Below, piece after piece: positions 62,331 through 64,000 of a stretch of 64,000 nt of DNA. The stretch spans positions 35,075 to 99,074 of the forward strand of contig VWZL01000111.1 in NCBI GenBank assembly GCA_013396915.1. Reading direction: 5' to 3'. This DNA is from Stercorarius parasiticus. Taxonomy: Eukaryota > Chordata > Aves > Charadriiformes > Stercorariidae. Numbering within the stretch: the stretch's first letter is position 1; the number at the start of each line of letters is the position of its first letter. The notes below the pieces were generated by a model. It was not told the DNA's origin. It ran no database searches and saw only the letters and a program-made list of their open reading frames with translations. Position numbers and translations under genes: made by a program.

Positions 62331-63775
62331 TTTCAAGATATCCCTCACTTAGTGAACAGACATACTTTTACAGTAACAAACGGTATTATTTCCTTATTAA
62401 GGAAACTGATGTCAGATTTACTGAATACAAAACAAATTTAACTTGATTGATCCATGGCTATTGAATATCATTTATTATCTATAGTAGGGGGAGAGGGAAA
62501 AAAAATCAGAGAAAATACAATATGCTTATATTCACATTTGTGCACAAGCAAAACTGTAACCCCACTAAACACAGCTGGAGATCATCACAAACAGCTTCTT
62601 CAGGTTTTAGCCTCCATATCGAATTGTTTTAAAACCACCCAATGCAAAATTGACAGTCTAAATGCTCGAGTTTTTTTAAAGTGATGAAATCCATTAAAAA
62701 TGTTTTAGAGCATCTTCCAGCGCACTTAGGATCTCTGTACACACTTTAAACACATTCTGAAGCCATCAAAAATCATAAGAGTTACGCAACTTCAACTCAT
62801 TTTCAGATATTTCCTTTGCCATCTTCAATTACTCTACAAGTTAATGCTTTAAATTATAGTGGTAGCTTCTCTTTGGGAGTATTCAGACACTTACCGCAGT
62901 TTACTTCTTATTGTTTACGTTCTTCCATAGTGAAAGGACACAAGATTCAGAGGCTGTTATTATGACTAATCGTAATCAAGTAATGGCATGATATTAGCTT
63001 TTAGATGTTTGTGTAAAGCAATTACTTACAAGCTTTTAAAAATATCCAAATCATATCAGAATAACTTTAAATTTTAAAATGACTCCTTCACATGACATAC
63101 CCTACCACACTTCTTCACAACTGAAAGAATCATTAGAAGTCCTTACACTGAAGGCCAAGTACTTCGAAGATGAGACTCAACCTTCTGCCGTCAACAGCAT
63201 GACGCTCCAGAATATGCTCCCAGAAGTCATTTTCTCTCTTGCTATTTTTGTAGCTTAAATATATCTATAAAATAGTTAATGTGCTTAGGAGTATTATCCT
63301 TCTTGTTCTGCTCTCACCAACTAATGAGATTAGTTGTGTCCATCCCCCCCCTCCTTTTTTTTTTTTAATACATATGAATTGCTTTATGTAGCTTTAGACA
63401 ATAGTGTTTTCTTTTCCAAATGAATATACCCAACTGAATCCTCTTTAAGGATTCTGTTTCCAATTTCCCCTCTTATTAATGGTGTTTTCTTCTGACCTTA
63501 TCTATCTGCATCTTTTTTTAAAAAAAATAAATCTTAAACCAGGCTTGAGCTCCAACCATGAGCAAATGACAGTAGAAAGTATCTCATTTGATACAAATAT
63601 TCTACACGAAGCCACACATCTCTTCTGTAATGATAGCTCTGTCAGTTTATTTAACAAGTCACACTGAACAATTAAGAACCCTAATTAAAAAGACATAAGT
63701 ACACTTGAAGTTCAATTCGGCTGAATTGATAGGTCTTCTCTGTACCATAACGTTTTAGAAGGAAAAGCTTCATAA

Positions 63776-63800
63776 AAAAAACAAAACAAAACAAAACCAA
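63776..63800 (+). repeat. AAAAC pentanucleotide repeat
   Basis: Several AAAAC units followed by CCAACCCAACC in an LCOR intron. Confidence 0.85.
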
Positions 63801-64000
63801 CCCAACCACCTTGCAAACTATACTATCTTAAATCTTCCTGTGAAGGATAAAGCCCATAAGGAATTGAGAATTACCACATTTGCAGACTACCCAAATGAGA
63901 ATTCACTGGGTTTGGTCCCACAAAACCCAATCCCGATTCCTCTCACTATGAGTAGGCAGCCAGAGCTGCTAACTTTGCCTTTTTTCTCTTTCATGCCCAT

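Larger units (their letters stand above)
57960..64000 (-). other. LCOR: LCOR intron, continues beyond the window
   Basis: 6 kb with no recognised exon; the next coding exon of the long N-terminus was looked for and not found. It holds a GTTT-rich tract (60898-60966), a diverged CR1 copy near 62 kb and an AAAAC repeat near 63776-63800. Confidence 0.7.

Overview
The window is vertebrate nuclear DNA, almost certainly from a bird. It holds spliced genes with GT/AG introns, two 3' fragments of CR1 LINEs with the usual avian tail (ATTCTGTG-like), compact GC-rich introns on the left and AT-rich introns on the right. No prokaryotic features, CRISPR array, tRNA or rRNA were seen. The species cannot be told from the sequence alone.

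Two genes lie tail to tail. On the + strand, 533-6787 carries the last 12 coding exons of SLIT1, a secreted axon-guidance ligand of ROBO receptors. They encode the C-terminal cap of the fourth leucine-rich repeat block, nine EGF modules, a laminin G domain and the C-terminal cystine knot. Its 3'UTR probably runs to about 9 kb. On the - strand, 18743-57959 carries the 3' part of LCOR (ligand-dependent corepressor); the gene begins beyond the right edge. Three shared exons (57827-57959, 53034-53321, 50052-50145) can splice to either of two terminal exons. One (stop at 46321) gives the 433-residue LCOR with a Psq-type helix-turn-helix. The other (18743-23228) gives a PALI1-type protein (formerly C10orf12) that binds PRC2. 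Both acceptors match the phase of the shared donor, so a single splice/polyadenylation choice switches the C-terminal effector of a common CtBP- and nuclear-receptor-binding N-terminus.

Layout: 1-532 SLIT1 intron; 533-6787 SLIT1 exons, with CR1 fragments (1.7-2.4 kb) and two adjacent minisatellites (5.4-6.2 kb) in introns; 6788 to about 9.5 kb SLIT1 3'UTR; about 9.45-18.7 kb a probable long PALI1 3'UTR containing an 839-base assembly gap; 18.7-23.2 kb the PALI1 exon; 23.2-37.7 kb intron with a small CpG-rich promoter-like spot near 25.4 kb; 37.7-46.3 kb a probable long LCOR 3'UTR; 46.3-47.3 kb the LCOR terminal exon; 47.3-64 kb LCOR introns and the three shared exons, with an old CR1 copy near 62 kb.

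The order SLIT1-LCOR, convergent, matches what I remember of human chromosome 10q24. No wholly new system is evident. The points most worth a second look are the two-way terminal-exon switch, the conserved PRC2-activating lysine region of PALI1, the intronic array of ATTGG (CCAAT-box) repeats, the possible bidirectional polyadenylation site near 9.47 kb, and the promoter-like spot upstream of the PALI1 exon.
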